Of a stretch of 64,000 nucleotides of DNA, positions 26,342 to 34,384 are shown one piece after another. Each line of letters begins with the position of its first letter. Position 1 is the first letter of the stretch. This DNA comes from Alphaproteobacteria bacterium. Its GTDB lineage: Bacteria; Pseudomonadota; Alphaproteobacteria; Caulobacterales; Hyphomonadaceae. Position numbers and translations under genes: made by a program. Under the pieces are notes generated by a model. The model saw nothing but the letters and a program-made list of their open reading frames with translations, did not search any database and had not been told where the DNA came from. The stretch is taken from assembly GCA_018827375.1 (NCBI GenBank), contig JAHJYW010000014.1, forward strand, positions 124,001 through 188,000, in the 5' to 3' direction.

Positions 26342-26356
26342 TTAAGGTTTCATTAA
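26342..26356. promoter_or_regulatory. CtrA-type binding site upstream of nrdA
   Basis: TTAAGGTTTCATTAA matches exactly the full CtrA consensus TTAA-N7-TTAA known from Caulobacter. It lies 160 bases before the nrdA start. Cell-cycle control is an inference. Confidence 0.55.
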
Positions 26357-26420
26357 CCCGAATTCCACGCCATTTTGACAGTTTTGAGAATTGTCCCGTT
26401 GACCGACCGTTAACCTTCCG

Positions 26421-26436
26421 ACACTATATGTAGTGT
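26421..26436. promoter_or_regulatory. NrdR box upstream of nrdA
   Basis: ACACTATATGTAGTGT fits the 16-bp NrdR consensus and has dyad symmetry apart from the central pair. It matches the box before nrdB in 14 of 16 positions. Confidence 0.75.
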
Positions 26437-26480
26437 CAGGAGAGAAGTTGGGGGCCATATCTGGCTACCGGGGGCTTCAG

Positions 26481-26496
26481 TTCCTATATGTAACAA
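26481..26496. promoter_or_regulatory. Weaker second NrdR-like box
   Basis: TTCCTATATGTAACAA keeps the CTATATGTA core. It lies 60 bases after the first box (about twice the usual box-to-box distance) and 20 bases before the nrdA start. Confidence 0.45.
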
Positions 26497-26515
26497 TGAA
26501 ACTGGAGGGCTGCAC

Positions 26516-28384
26516 ATGTCTGCATCCGAGGCCAAGTCTGTGACCAAAAATTCGCCGCGCAAAGGCAAGCCGAAAGCAGGTGCCGAGGCTGTGTTGCATG
26601 TGGTCGAAGGTGCACCGGTACAGACCGATCCATCGCGCGACGCCCTGTTGACCGAGTTCGGCAAGACGACCCTGCGCGACCGCTACCTGCTGCCCGGCGA
26701 ATCCTATCAGGATATGTTTGCCCGTGTGTCGCTGGCATTCGCCGACGATGCCGAGCACGCCCAGCGCCTTTATGATTATATGTCCAAGCTCTGGTTCATG
26801 CCGTCGACGCCCGTTCTCTCGAATGGTGGCGCTTCGCGCGGCCTGCCGATTTCCTGCTTCCTCAACCAGGTCGGCGATTCGCTTGACGACATCGTCGAGA
26901 CCTGGACCGAGAATGTCTGGCTCGCATCGAATGGCGGCGGCATCGGCACCTATTGGGGCAATGTTCGGTCGATCGGTGAGAAGGTCGGCCAGAACGGCCA
27001 GACGTCGGGCATCATCCCTTTCATCCGCGTGATGGATTCGCTGACCCTCGCGATCAGCCAAGGCTCGCTGCGCCGCGGTTCGGCCGCCTGCTACATCGAC
27101 GTCCACCATCCGGAAGTCGAAGAGTTCCTCGAGATCCGCAAGGCATCGGGCGACTTCAACCGCAAGAGCCTCAACCTGCACCACGGCATCAACATCACCG
27201 ACGACTTCATGGAAGCCGTCCGCAATGATGAAGACTACGGCCTGGTCAGCCCGAAATCGGGCGAAGTCCTGCGCACCATCAATGCCCGCAAGCTCTGGCA
27301 GAAAATCCTCGAGCTGCGCATGCAGACCGGCGAGCCCTACCTCCTGTTCACCGATACCGTGAACAATTCCATGCCGGCCCACCAGCGCAAGCTCGGCCTC
27401 AAGGTTACCCAGTCGAATCTCTGCTCCGAGATCACGCTGCCAACCGGCGTCGACCATCGCGGCCAGGATCGCACAGCGGTCTGCTGCCTCTCCTCTGTCA
27501 ACGCCGAGAAGTTCATGGAATGGTCGAAGGAAGAGCGCTTCCTCGAAGACATCTTCCGTTTCCTCGACAACGTGCTCGAAGACTTCATCGAACGCGCGCC
27601 GCCGGAAATGGCCCGCGCTGTCTATTCGGCCAAGCGTGAGCGCTCGGTCGGTCTCGGTCTCATGGGTTTCCACTCCTTCCTCCAGTCGATGAATGTGTCG
27701 ATGGAAGGCGCGATGGCCAAGGTGTGGAACGAGAAGATGTTCAAGCACATCCGGCAGGGCGCTGATGCCGCTTCGGTCAAGCTCGCCAAGGAGCGTGGCC
27801 CCTGCGAGGATGCCCGCGACGTCGGCATGATGGCGCGCTTCAGCCACAAGCTTGCTGTGGCGCCAACCGCGTCGATCTCGATCATCTGTGGCGGCACGTC
27901 CGCCGGTATCGAGCCGATCCCGGCCAACGTCTACACCCACAAGACGCTCTCGGGCTCCTTCACGGTGAAGAATCAGCAACTCGAAACCCTGCTTGACGAG
28001 AAAGGTCTCAACTCTGACGAGATCTGGAATTCGATTCTCGAGCACGAAGGCTCGGTCCAGCACCTCGACTGCCTCGACGAGCATGAGAAGAACGTCTTCA
28101 AGACGGCGTTTGAACTCGACCAGCGCTGGATCATCGAGCTGGCGGCTGATCGCACCCCCTATATCTGCCAGTCGCAGTCGCTGAACCTCTTCCTCAAGGG
28201 CGACGTCTCCAAGTGGGACCTGCACATGCTGCACTGGACGGCGTGGGAGCGCGGCCTCAAGTCGCTCTACTATTGCCGCTCCAAGTCGGTGCAGCGTGCG
28301 GCCTTTGCTGGTTCCGAGCGGATTGAAGGCAAGACGCTCGATACGCCCAATACCGATTATGACGAGTGCCTCGCCTGCCAATAG
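26516..28384 (+). CDS. nrdA: Ribonucleotide reductase class Ia, alpha subunit
   Basis: Reduces ribonucleoside diphosphates to deoxyribonucleotides with NrdB. At 622 residues it is shorter than the E. coli subunit (761) because it lacks the N-terminal ATP-cone, so the classical overall-activity site is absent. Catalytic features are present: SCFL near residue 120, NLCSE near residue 300, and the C-terminal redox pair ECLAC. The N-terminus is a Lys/Ala-rich extension of about 30 residues. Its partner nrdB is 9.3 kb away; both are preceded by NrdR boxes. A terminator follows at 28415. Confidence 0.95.
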   Translation: MSASEAKSVTKNSPRKGKPKAGAEAVLHVVEGAPVQTDPSRDALLTEFGKTTLRDRYLLPGESYQDMFARVSLAFADDAEHAQRLYDYMSKLWFMPSTPVLSNGGASRGLPISCFLNQVGDSLDDIVETWTENVWLASNGGGIGTYWGNVRSIGEKVGQNGQTSGIIPFIRVMDSLTLAISQGSLRRGSAACYIDVHHPEVEEFLEIRKASGDFNRKSLNLHHGINITDDFMEAVRNDEDYGLVSPKSGEVLRTINARKLWQKILELRMQTGEPYLLFTDTVNNSMPAHQRKLGLKVTQSNLCSEITLPTGVDHRGQDRTAVCCLSSVNAEKFMEWSKEERFLEDIFRFLDNVLEDFIERAPPEMARAVYSAKRERSVGLGLMGFHSFLQSMNVSMEGAMAKVWNEKMFKHIRQGADAASVKLAKERGPCEDARDVGMMARFSHKLAVAPTASISIICGGTSAGIEPIPANVYTHKTLSGSFTVKNQQLETLLDEKGLNSDEIWNSILEHEGSVQHLDCLDEHEKNVFKTAFELDQRWIIELAADRTPYICQSQSLNLFLKGDVSKWDLHMLHWTAWERGLKSLYYCRSKSVQRAAFAGSERIEGKTLDTPNTDYDECLACQ

Positions 28385-28737
28385 GCGGCCCTTGCGCGAA
28401 TCTCCTAGACAAGGCGGCCAGTTCTCACGGACTGGCCGTTTTCGCATTTAGGGGGAGCGATCGGGTGCCTGAAATTCAAGCAATGGGTGCGGCGGTTGCT
28501 GAATTTTGAACAAAAATTTATACGCATTAACAATATTCCGGCGCCGAAAAGCCGCGATATTGCGGGAAAAATTCAAAAAAAATCGTGTTGTGGAACAGGA
28601 AGTGCAGGCATGCGTACAGGGAAACAGAATTAATCTTTTATGGACGAAAGGCATTTGGGGATCCTGTGTCCTTTATGCTACATTAAGTCACGTGAGGTGT
28701 AATTCTCGATAAGAGCGCAAGCGTACGAGGATTAGCC
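28385..28737. other. 353-base intergenic region after nrdA
   Basis: Contains the nrdA terminator and then an AT-rich stretch (about 28500-28730) with several A/T runs. This is probably the promoter and leader of the lipoprotein gene at 28738. No gene was recognised in it. Confidence 0.5.
28415..28442 (+). terminator. Intrinsic terminator of nrdA
   Basis: CGGCCAGT, an 8-base loop, ACTGGCCG, then TTTT. Confidence 0.85.
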
Positions 28738-29604
28738 ATGAAGGGTGTGAGACGTATGGTAATCGCAATAGCATCTACAATGATGACAATGGCCTGCCAG
28801 GGCTGTGTGTCCACGTCACCGCATGACTTTGCCCGATCCGAACCCGCCGCGCCGCCAAGTCTTGGCATGAGCATGGCTGTTCCTACCGCCCTCGCCACCC
28901 ATAATATTCAGGCCGATCAGGGCGCCACCATCTCTGTTCACGTTGTCGATGGCGCGCCAGCACGCTTTTCAGGCACGGTTCTCGGTGCGCTTCCTGCGCC
29001 TGTGTCCCAGCTCAGCAATACGACGCCAGCGGGCTTCGGGAGCTTCTCCGGTATTGTCCCGTCTGATCTTCCGGAACTTTCGTGGACGGGCAGCCCTGCT
29101 TTGGTTGCTATCGCAGCTGAGCGCGGCAAGGCACGCCTGGGCGCGCCGACCCAGATCGAAAAAGACATTGCCACCGAAATCGCTTTCGCCGCGCCACGCG
29201 CCATGACAGGCCTCAAATTCGATGTCGGCGTTGCCCCGCGTATTGCCGTGCGTGACGATGGCGAAGTGCTGAGCCAGCGCGTCGGCGGTGAAGTCCGGAT
29301 CGGTCGGGATCTCAATATCCTCGACAAGAATGGCCAGCCGAAGGGATGGTACATCTTTGCGGGCGCTGATGGTGAAGCCCTCGTCTGGGATGCCGGCACG
29401 ACAAGCTTCACGCCCAATTTGAATGACATGTCCCTGACAGACCAGGTCACCGTTGGCGACATGCAGGCTGGCGTATCGATCCAGCGCGCAGGGGGGGAGC
29501 TTTCGCTCAGTTACATCCGCCGCGAAGTGAAGTATGAAGATCGCAATGGCAGCTTCAGCAACACTGAAGATTTCGCAGGTGTAAGTTTTACCATGCGCCG
29601 ATAG
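28738..29604 (+). CDS. Putative envelope lipoprotein, companion of LpxR
   Basis: A 288-residue protein not assigned to a known family. The N-terminal signal ends at MACQGC, so lipidation at Cys20 or Cys23 is likely. The middle is Pro/Ala/Ser-rich; residues about 160-288 look like beta-barrel strands. Its end (VGDMQAGVSIQRAGGELSLSYIRREVKYE) closely parallels the end of the LpxR-like protein encoded next (VGDLQAGLAIHYRQVQLAFTYVNRTEEFD), so the two may share a barrel fold. The gap to lpxR is 17 bp, suggesting an operon. Confidence 0.7.
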   Translation: MKGVRRMVIAIASTMMTMACQGCVSTSPHDFARSEPAAPPSLGMSMAVPTALATHNIQADQGATISVHVVDGAPARFSGTVLGALPAPVSQLSNTTPAGFGSFSGIVPSDLPELSWTGSPALVAIAAERGKARLGAPTQIEKDIATEIAFAAPRAMTGLKFDVGVAPRIAVRDDGEVLSQRVGGEVRIGRDLNILDKNGQPKGWYIFAGADGEALVWDAGTTSFTPNLNDMSLTDQVTVGDMQAGVSIQRAGGELSLSYIRREVKYEDRNGSFSNTEDFAGVSFTMRR

Positions 29605-29621
29605 GTGCTAATTCACAGGTC

Positions 29622-30635
29622 ATGATGTTGATCCAAAAATGTTCTCGGGTCGCGCTCGTCGCGGCCCTTTTTGTTGCGCCACTGGTCCATGCCCAGGAGG
29701 TCGAGAAACCGGCTGTGCTTTCGGTGGCCGTCGAGAACGACAAGTTCGGCGGTGGCACGGATCGCAACTATTCCAACGGTTTGCGCATCGAACGCGTATC
29801 TGGTGCCGACGAGATTTTCCCGGCGTTGGAATGGGTTGCCGACCGCATTCCCTTCCTCGATCTCAAGCGGCAGGAGCTGCGCCAGGGTTTCGCCCTCAGC
29901 CACGTTATCTTCACGCCTGAGGACAAGACGCTGGCCGTGCCGGACCCGACAGACCGGCCCTATGCTGGCTGGCTTTATGCCTCTGGCACCATTGTCGGCA
30001 CTAATGGCAACACGCAGGATACGCTGCAGGTCAATCTCGGCATTGTTGGCCCGTCTGCAGGTGGCGAATTCGTCCAGAACAATTTCCACCGCGTCATTGG
30101 CGTCGCCGAGGCGCAGGGCTGGACCGGCCAGCTCAAGGATGAGCCAGGCGTCGAGATCATCGCCCAGCGCCTCTACCGCTTTCCCGGGCCTACGCTCCCG
30201 CTCGGCGTGGAAACAGATCTTGGGTTCGATGTCGGTGGCGCGCTCGGCAACGTGCGCACCTATGCTGCTTCCGGCCTGACCGCGCGGATCGGCTGGGATC
30301 TCGATTCCAGCTTCGGCCCGCCGCGCATCCGTCCCGCACTGTCAGGCGCGGGCGAATTCATCCCCGGCACCGACGAAAATCCCATGGGCGGCTATTTCTT
30401 CATGGGCGTGGCTGGCCGCGCGGTTGGCCGCGACATGTTCCTTGATGGCAACCTGTTTCGCGACAGCCCGCGCGTCGATGACCGCAAGACCTATGTTGGC
30501 GACCTTCAGGCGGGTCTCGCCATCCACTACCGCCAGGTGCAGCTCGCCTTCACCTATGTGAACCGCACCGAGGAATTCGACGCCCAGGTCACGCCCCAGC
30601 GCTTCGGCGCCTTCTCGATCTCGGTCGCCCGCTAG
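29622..30635 (+). CDS. lpxR: Lipid A deacylase LpxR family (DUF2219) protein
   Basis: Outer-membrane enzyme that in Salmonella removes the 3'-acyloxyacyl group of lipid A. The 337-residue protein has a signal peptide ending at VHAQEV (about residue 24). Family hallmarks are visible: VENDKFGGGTDRNYSNG (conserved Asn, Asp and Ser), DRPYAGWLY, and a NNFHRVIGVAEAQGW region with the catalytic His and a following Glu. Strand-like alternation continues to the end. It converges on the alcohol dehydrogenase gene with a 4-base overlap. Confidence 0.87.
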   Translation: MMLIQKCSRVALVAALFVAPLVHAQEVEKPAVLSVAVENDKFGGGTDRNYSNGLRIERVSGADEIFPALEWVADRIPFLDLKRQELRQGFALSHVIFTPEDKTLAVPDPTDRPYAGWLYASGTIVGTNGNTQDTLQVNLGIVGPSAGGEFVQNNFHRVIGVAEAQGWTGQLKDEPGVEIIAQRLYRFPGPTLPLGVETDLGFDVGGALGNVRTYAASGLTARIGWDLDSSFGPPRIRPALSGAGEFIPGTDENPMGGYFFMGVAGRAVGRDMFLDGNLFRDSPRVDDRKTYVGDLQAGLAIHYRQVQLAFTYVNRTEEFDAQVTPQRFGAFSISVAR

Positions 30636-31672
30636 AGCGTCGCCATATCAATCACGAACCGGTACTTCACGTCGCCTTTGACCACACGGTCATAGGCGGC
30701 ATTGATATCCTTCATCGCGATCACTTCCACGTCGCTGGTCACGCCATGCGCGGCGCAGAAGTCCAGCATCTCCTGCGTCTCAGCGATGCCGCCAATCCCT
30801 GATCCTGCCACGCGCTTGCGTCCGCTCAGCAAGAGGCCGCCATGCATCGGCTCCAGCGGTTCGATCGCGCCGACGATCACCATCGTCCCATTGCGCGCCA
30901 GAAGCATCAAATAGGGGTTCAGGTCATGCTTCACCGGCACCGTGTTCAGCAGGAAATCGAAACTGCTCCGGTGGGCCTTCATGGCGCCCCGGTCTGTCGA
31001 TACCAGCACTTCATGCGCGCCCAGCCGCTTGGCATCAGCGCCTTTTTCTTCTGACGTCGTGATCATCACCACTTCGCAGCCCATCGCCACGGCAAACTTC
31101 ACGCCCATATGGCCAAGGCCGCCCAGCCCGATCACGCCGACCTTGTCGCCCTTCTTGACGTTCCAGTGCTTCAGCGGCGACCAGCTCGTGATGCCGGCAC
31201 ATAGCAGCGGCGCCACTTCCGCCGGATTGAGCTTGTCGGAAACCTTCAGCACAAACTCATCGCGCACCATAATGTGTTTCGAATAGCCGCCCTGCGTTAC
31301 GCCGCCGATCACCGGCTCAGTGCCGCCATAGGTGCCGACCGATCCCTTTTCGCAATACTGCTCGTCGCCATCATGGCAGGCGTCGCACTTGAGGCAGGCG
31401 TCGACAAGGCAGCCCACGCCAACGGTGTCACCCACCTTGTGCTTCGTCACATCTGCGCCGACTGCGCCAACCTTTCCGATAATCTCGTGCCCGGGAACGA
31501 TGGGATATTTCGTCCTGCCCCATTCATTGCGCGCCGTGTGGATGTCGCTGTGGCACACGCCGCACCAGGTAATGTCGATCAGCACATCATTCGGCTGCAG
31601 GTCACGGCGCGTGATTTCGAGTGGCTCAACCGGCGACTCCGGGCTCTTTGCGGCATAGGCGGCAACTTGCAT
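30632..31672 (-). CDS. Zinc-dependent alcohol dehydrogenase (YahK/CAD-like)
   Basis: A medium-chain dehydrogenase of 346 residues. Catalytic zinc ligands are in CGVCHSD and GHEIIG, structural zinc in CLKCDACHDGDEQYC, and the NAD(P) fold has GLGGLGHMGVKFA. The pattern matches the broad-range aldehyde reductase/cinnamyl alcohol dehydrogenase group that usually uses NADP(H). ATG 31672 is preceded by GGGAGA. The substrate is not predictable. Confidence 0.92.
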   Translation of the reverse strand: MQVAAYAAKSPESPVEPLEITRRDLQPNDVLIDITWCGVCHSDIHTARNEWGRTKYPIVPGHEIIGKVGAVGADVTKHKVGDTVGVGCLVDACLKCDACHDGDEQYCEKGSVGTYGGTEPVIGGVTQGGYSKHIMVRDEFVLKVSDKLNPAEVAPLLCAGITSWSPLKHWNVKKGDKVGVIGLGGLGHMGVKFAVAMGCEVVMITTSEEKGADAKRLGAHEVLVSTDRGAMKAHRSSFDFLLNTVPVKHDLNPYLMLLARNGTMVIVGAIEPLEPMHGGLLLSGRKRVAGSGIGGIAETQEMLDFCAAHGVTSDVEVIAMKDINAAYDRVVKGDVKYRFVIDMATL

Positions 31673-31803
31673 CGTCTTCTCCCTTGTTTTTCTTTCCAGC
31701 CATCGTGCACGGGCTTCAGGCGGGAGTCGAGAAGGGAAGCGGTTGCGACCCGGACATGCGCCCGATAGATGTGGAACCAGCAGTCACTGGTGAAATATTC
31801 TCT

Positions 31804-32355
31804 ATGCGATCAAAGGTCATCATCCTCAACGGCACCAGTAGCGCCGGCAAGACTTCGCTCGCCCGCGCCCTGCAGGGCGTCACTATCGAGCCCTTCGTGC
31901 ATGTGAAAATGGATGCCTTTCTTGAAATGATGCCGCCGAAATATGCGGACCATCCTGATGCGCTCACCTTCCTACGCGTGGAGGGCGCAGATCCGCCGGA
32001 AGTCGAGATCTTGACGGGACCATATGCGGCGAGGGTTCTGCGGGGTATGCGCAGCGCTATCGTGGCTCTGGCAAAAGAGGGGCTAAACATAATCGTCGAT
32101 GACGTCTTCCTCGCAAAGGAACAGGCGGAATATGACCGGCTATTGGCTGACCATGATGTGTCTTTTGTCAGAGTGGACGCTGCGTTAGAGGTTGCCGAGC
32201 AGCGGGAAGTCGCTCGCGGTGACCGGGACATCGGCCAGGCGCGCTGGCAATTCAGCCGCGTCCACCAGAACGTCCGCTACGATTTCCGAGTGGATACAAC
32301 AGACACAGCGCCAGACGCCTGTGCTAGGTCAATCGCCGCCGCGCTCAATCTCTGA
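31804..32355 (+). CDS. Chloramphenicol phosphotransferase-like kinase
   Basis: A P-loop kinase-like protein of about 183 residues. Walker A is GTSSAGKTS at the N-terminus; MDAFLEMMP follows, matching the Asp-containing motif of chloramphenicol 3-O-phosphotransferase; IIVDDVFL is the Walker B region. Family members include antibiotic kinases and housekeeping small-molecule kinases, so resistance is not implied. ATG 31804 was chosen for family length; ATG 31756 is possible. It converges on alkB with a 3-base gap. Confidence 0.75.
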   Translation: MRSKVIILNGTSSAGKTSLARALQGVTIEPFVHVKMDAFLEMMPPKYADHPDALTFLRVEGADPPEVEILTGPYAARVLRGMRSAIVALAKEGLNIIVDDVFLAKEQAEYDRLLADHDVSFVRVDAALEVAEQREVARGDRDIGQARWQFSRVHQNVRYDFRVDTTDTAPDACARSIAAALNL

Positions 32356-32358
32356 AGT

Positions 32359-32994
32359 TCACCCCGCCTTGCGAAATGTCAGGCTGATGCGCCGCGCGCC
32401 GATCATCGGGTGATCGCTCGCCTTAACTGGCAGCACGCCATGATAGGCGAGGCGCGCACTGCGCCCGAACACGAGCGCGTCGCCATGCTCCAGCAGCACC
32501 GTCTGCTTCGGCCCTGACCGCTCCGTCCCACCAATCACGAACCGACCCGGCAGGCCGAGCGAGACCGACACCACCGGTTGGCCAAGGTCCTGCTCATCCC
32601 GGTCCTGATGCGGCGTCAGTCGCGCGCCCACTTCATAGCAATTGATCAGGCAGGCATCGGGATTGAAGGCAGCCGCGCCGAACGCCGTCGCCGCGCTTAC
32701 TGCAACATCCCGCAGCGCATCCGGCATGTCAGGCCAAGGCTTGCCACTCAGCGGGTCCAGCTTGTCATAGCGATAGCCTGTCCGGTCAGAGACCCAGCCC
32801 ACCCGTCCACAATTTGTCATCGACACCGACATGGTCTTGCCGCCCGGCGTAACGAGATGCCGGAACGGCGCGGTCTGCAGAACAGGGTGCAGCGCGGCCC
32901 ACATGGCCGCCGCATCCGCAAAGCCCGGCAGGTGTAGCACACCCTCGCCATGCCATGCTTCAGCCGGACGAAGATTACTCAACAGGTCAGCCAT
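32359..32994 (-). CDS. alkB: DNA oxidative demethylase AlkB
   Basis: A 2-oxoglutarate/Fe(II) dioxygenase that removes N1-methyladenine and N3-methylcytosine lesions. The 211-residue protein has the iron triad His-x-Asp in PHQDRDE and His in YHGVLPV, the 2OG-binding Arg in RRISLTFR, and the base-handling segment KTMSVSMTNCG. Its start overlaps the previous stop (ATGA). It is the third gene of an operon with an Oxygenase-NA protein and an O6-alkylguanine methyltransferase, all devoted to alkylation damage. Confidence 0.95.
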   Translation of the reverse strand: MADLLSNLRPAEAWHGEGVLHLPGFADAAAMWAALHPVLQTAPFRHLVTPGGKTMSVSMTNCGRVGWVSDRTGYRYDKLDPLSGKPWPDMPDALRDVAVSAATAFGAAAFNPDACLINCYEVGARLTPHQDRDEQDLGQPVVSVSLGLPGRFVIGGTERSGPKQTVLLEHGDALVFGRSARLAYHGVLPVKASDHPMIGARRISLTFRKAG

Positions 32995-33686
32995 CAGGTC
33001 GCCTCATGGAAAATGATGCCCGTCGCAAGTCGCGCGCCACGTCTTAGCGTGCTGACACCGTGGCGCATTCTCACACGATACTCGCCGCGCACGCCCTTCA
33101 CCGGTCGCTCGTTTACGGCGAACACCACGGCCTCGCCCGCGCGCAGCGGCACGACATGCGCCCGCGACTGCATCCTTGGTCTCTGCTCCGTCATCACGAA
33201 TTCGCCTCCGTCAAAGTCATCAGGCTCGCTCAGCAGGATAACGATCTGAAGCGGGAAAACGATCCCGCCATACAGGTCCTGATGCAGGCAATTATAGTCA
33301 CCCTCCGTGTAGGACAGGATCAGTGGTGTTGGCCGTGCCTGTCCCGCCGCCTGGCACGTCGCAACGAAGTCTGCATGTTCCGCCGGATAGCGCGTGTCCA
33401 TCCGCATCCGCTCGGCCCAGCGGTTGGCGATGTCCGCGCATCCAGGATACAGTCTCTTGCGCAGCGTGGCGATCGGGCCGGGCAGGGGATAGCGGAAATA
33501 CTTGTACTCCCCCCGCCCAAACCCGTGCCGTGCCATATGCACATGACTGCGATAGGGCGCGCTCTCGCCGAACGCCGCCATCAGCGCAGCTCGCGCCTCC
33601 GCCTCCAGCATCACGCCCAGCGAGGCAAAGCCGGTCGCATCCAGCCCGTCCTCGACATCGCCCCAGTCAATTGTAGCAAGGCTCAC
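32994..33686 (-). CDS. 2OG-Fe(II) oxygenase of the Oxygenase-NA (DUF2086) type
   Basis: A 230-residue predicted nucleic-acid dioxygenase. Iron ligands are likely the His and Asp of NCLHQDLYGG and the His of MRHGVST, with an Arg nearby for 2-oxoglutarate. The family has been linked to DNA repair by gene context. GTG 33686 overlaps the ogt stop by 4 bases (GTGA), and its own stop overlaps the alkB start, so all three proteins should be made together. The upstream frame to 33914 is a shadow of ogt. Confidence 0.82.
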   Translation of the reverse strand: MSLATIDWGDVEDGLDATGFASLGVMLEAEARAALMAAFGESAPYRSHVHMARHGFGRGEYKYFRYPLPGPIATLRKRLYPGCADIANRWAERMRMDTRYPAEHADFVATCQAAGQARPTPLILSYTEGDYNCLHQDLYGGIVFPLQIVILLSEPDDFDGGEFVMTEQRPRMQSRAHVVPLRAGEAVVFAVNERPVKGVRGEYRVRMRHGVSTLRRGARLATGIIFHEAT

Positions 33687-34192
33687 GCTGCCGTTTCCCA
33701 CGCGAGCAGGGCCCGCTTGCGCGCCACGCCCCAGCGATACCCGCTGAGGCCCCCGTCGCTGCGCACAACCCGGTGGCATGGCACAATGACCGCGACCGGG
33801 TTTGCCGCGCAGGCCGCCGCAACCGCCCGTACCGCGCCGGGTTTGCCGATGGCGCCCGCCACGTCCGCATAGGAGGCCGTGTCTCCGGCCTTTATCGCGC
33901 GCAGCGCATCCCAAACGGCCAGCTGGAATGGCGTGCCTCTAAGGTCGAGCACCAGCTCGCTCGCTGGCGCCTCGCCCCGTATCACCGCCTCGACCTGCGC
34001 AATCGCGCGGTCCATGCCAATGCCTGCGTGTACCAGCTCCGCCGCCGGGAACCGGCTGCGCAAGTCCTCCACCAGCGCGGCATCTTCCGCGCCGAACAGC
34101 CCCGCGCAGATGCCGCTCTCACTCCTGGCCACCATGATCCGCCCGTGCGGCGTATCGCCAAATCCGTAAACCAGTCTCTCAAGGTCTTGCAT
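33683..34192 (-). CDS. ogt: O6-methylguanine-DNA methyltransferase
   Basis: A suicide repair protein that moves the alkyl group from O6-alkylguanine to its own Cys in PVAVIVPCHRVV. The rest shows the classic C-terminal domain (RGTPFQLAVWDALRAIKAGDTASYADVA, SGYRWGVARKRALLAWE). At 169 residues it is Ogt-like, without the Ada N-terminal zinc domain. ATG 34192 has GGAG upstream; the longer frame to 34327 has no recognisable domain. First gene of the ogt-DUF2086-alkB unit. Confidence 0.92.
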   Translation of the reverse strand: MQDLERLVYGFGDTPHGRIMVARSESGICAGLFGAEDAALVEDLRSRFPAAELVHAGIGMDRAIAQVEAVIRGEAPASELVLDLRGTPFQLAVWDALRAIKAGDTASYADVAGAIGKPGAVRAVAAACAANPVAVIVPCHRVVRSDGGLSGYRWGVARKRALLAWETAA

Positions 34193-34384
34193 GTCAGTCT
34201 CCGTGTCTGCCTTGAGATCGGTATAGGTCGGCCGAAAACGCCGCGCATTCCGATACATGCTGTCCCGGCAGGAACTGTGTTGCCCGGTCTTCACCTGATC
34301 CTCGGCCATTGCTGCGCGGGGGGGCACTTACCATATTGGCCGTGCAGCAATCCTCCGGCCCATGCCGGGGATAAGGGGCTCCCC

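Larger units (their letters stand above)
25917..26515. other. 599-base intergenic region upstream of nrdA
   Basis: No credible gene is seen. It holds an inverted repeat (26019-26047), a CtrA-type site (26342-26356) and one strong and one weaker NrdR-type box (26421, 26481). The stretch 26060-26330 shows nothing recognisable. Confidence 0.6.

Noticed and set aside
26477-28447. 656-codon open frame on the minus strand opposite nrdA
   Set aside because: Arises from GC-rich third codon positions of nrdA; the translation is low-complexity and lacks any domain, while the plus strand encodes a full NrdA.
34193-34384. Possible yybP-ykoY manganese riboswitch before the TerC gene
   Set aside because: The conserved aptamer core could not be found; only ordinary GC-rich pairing is present.
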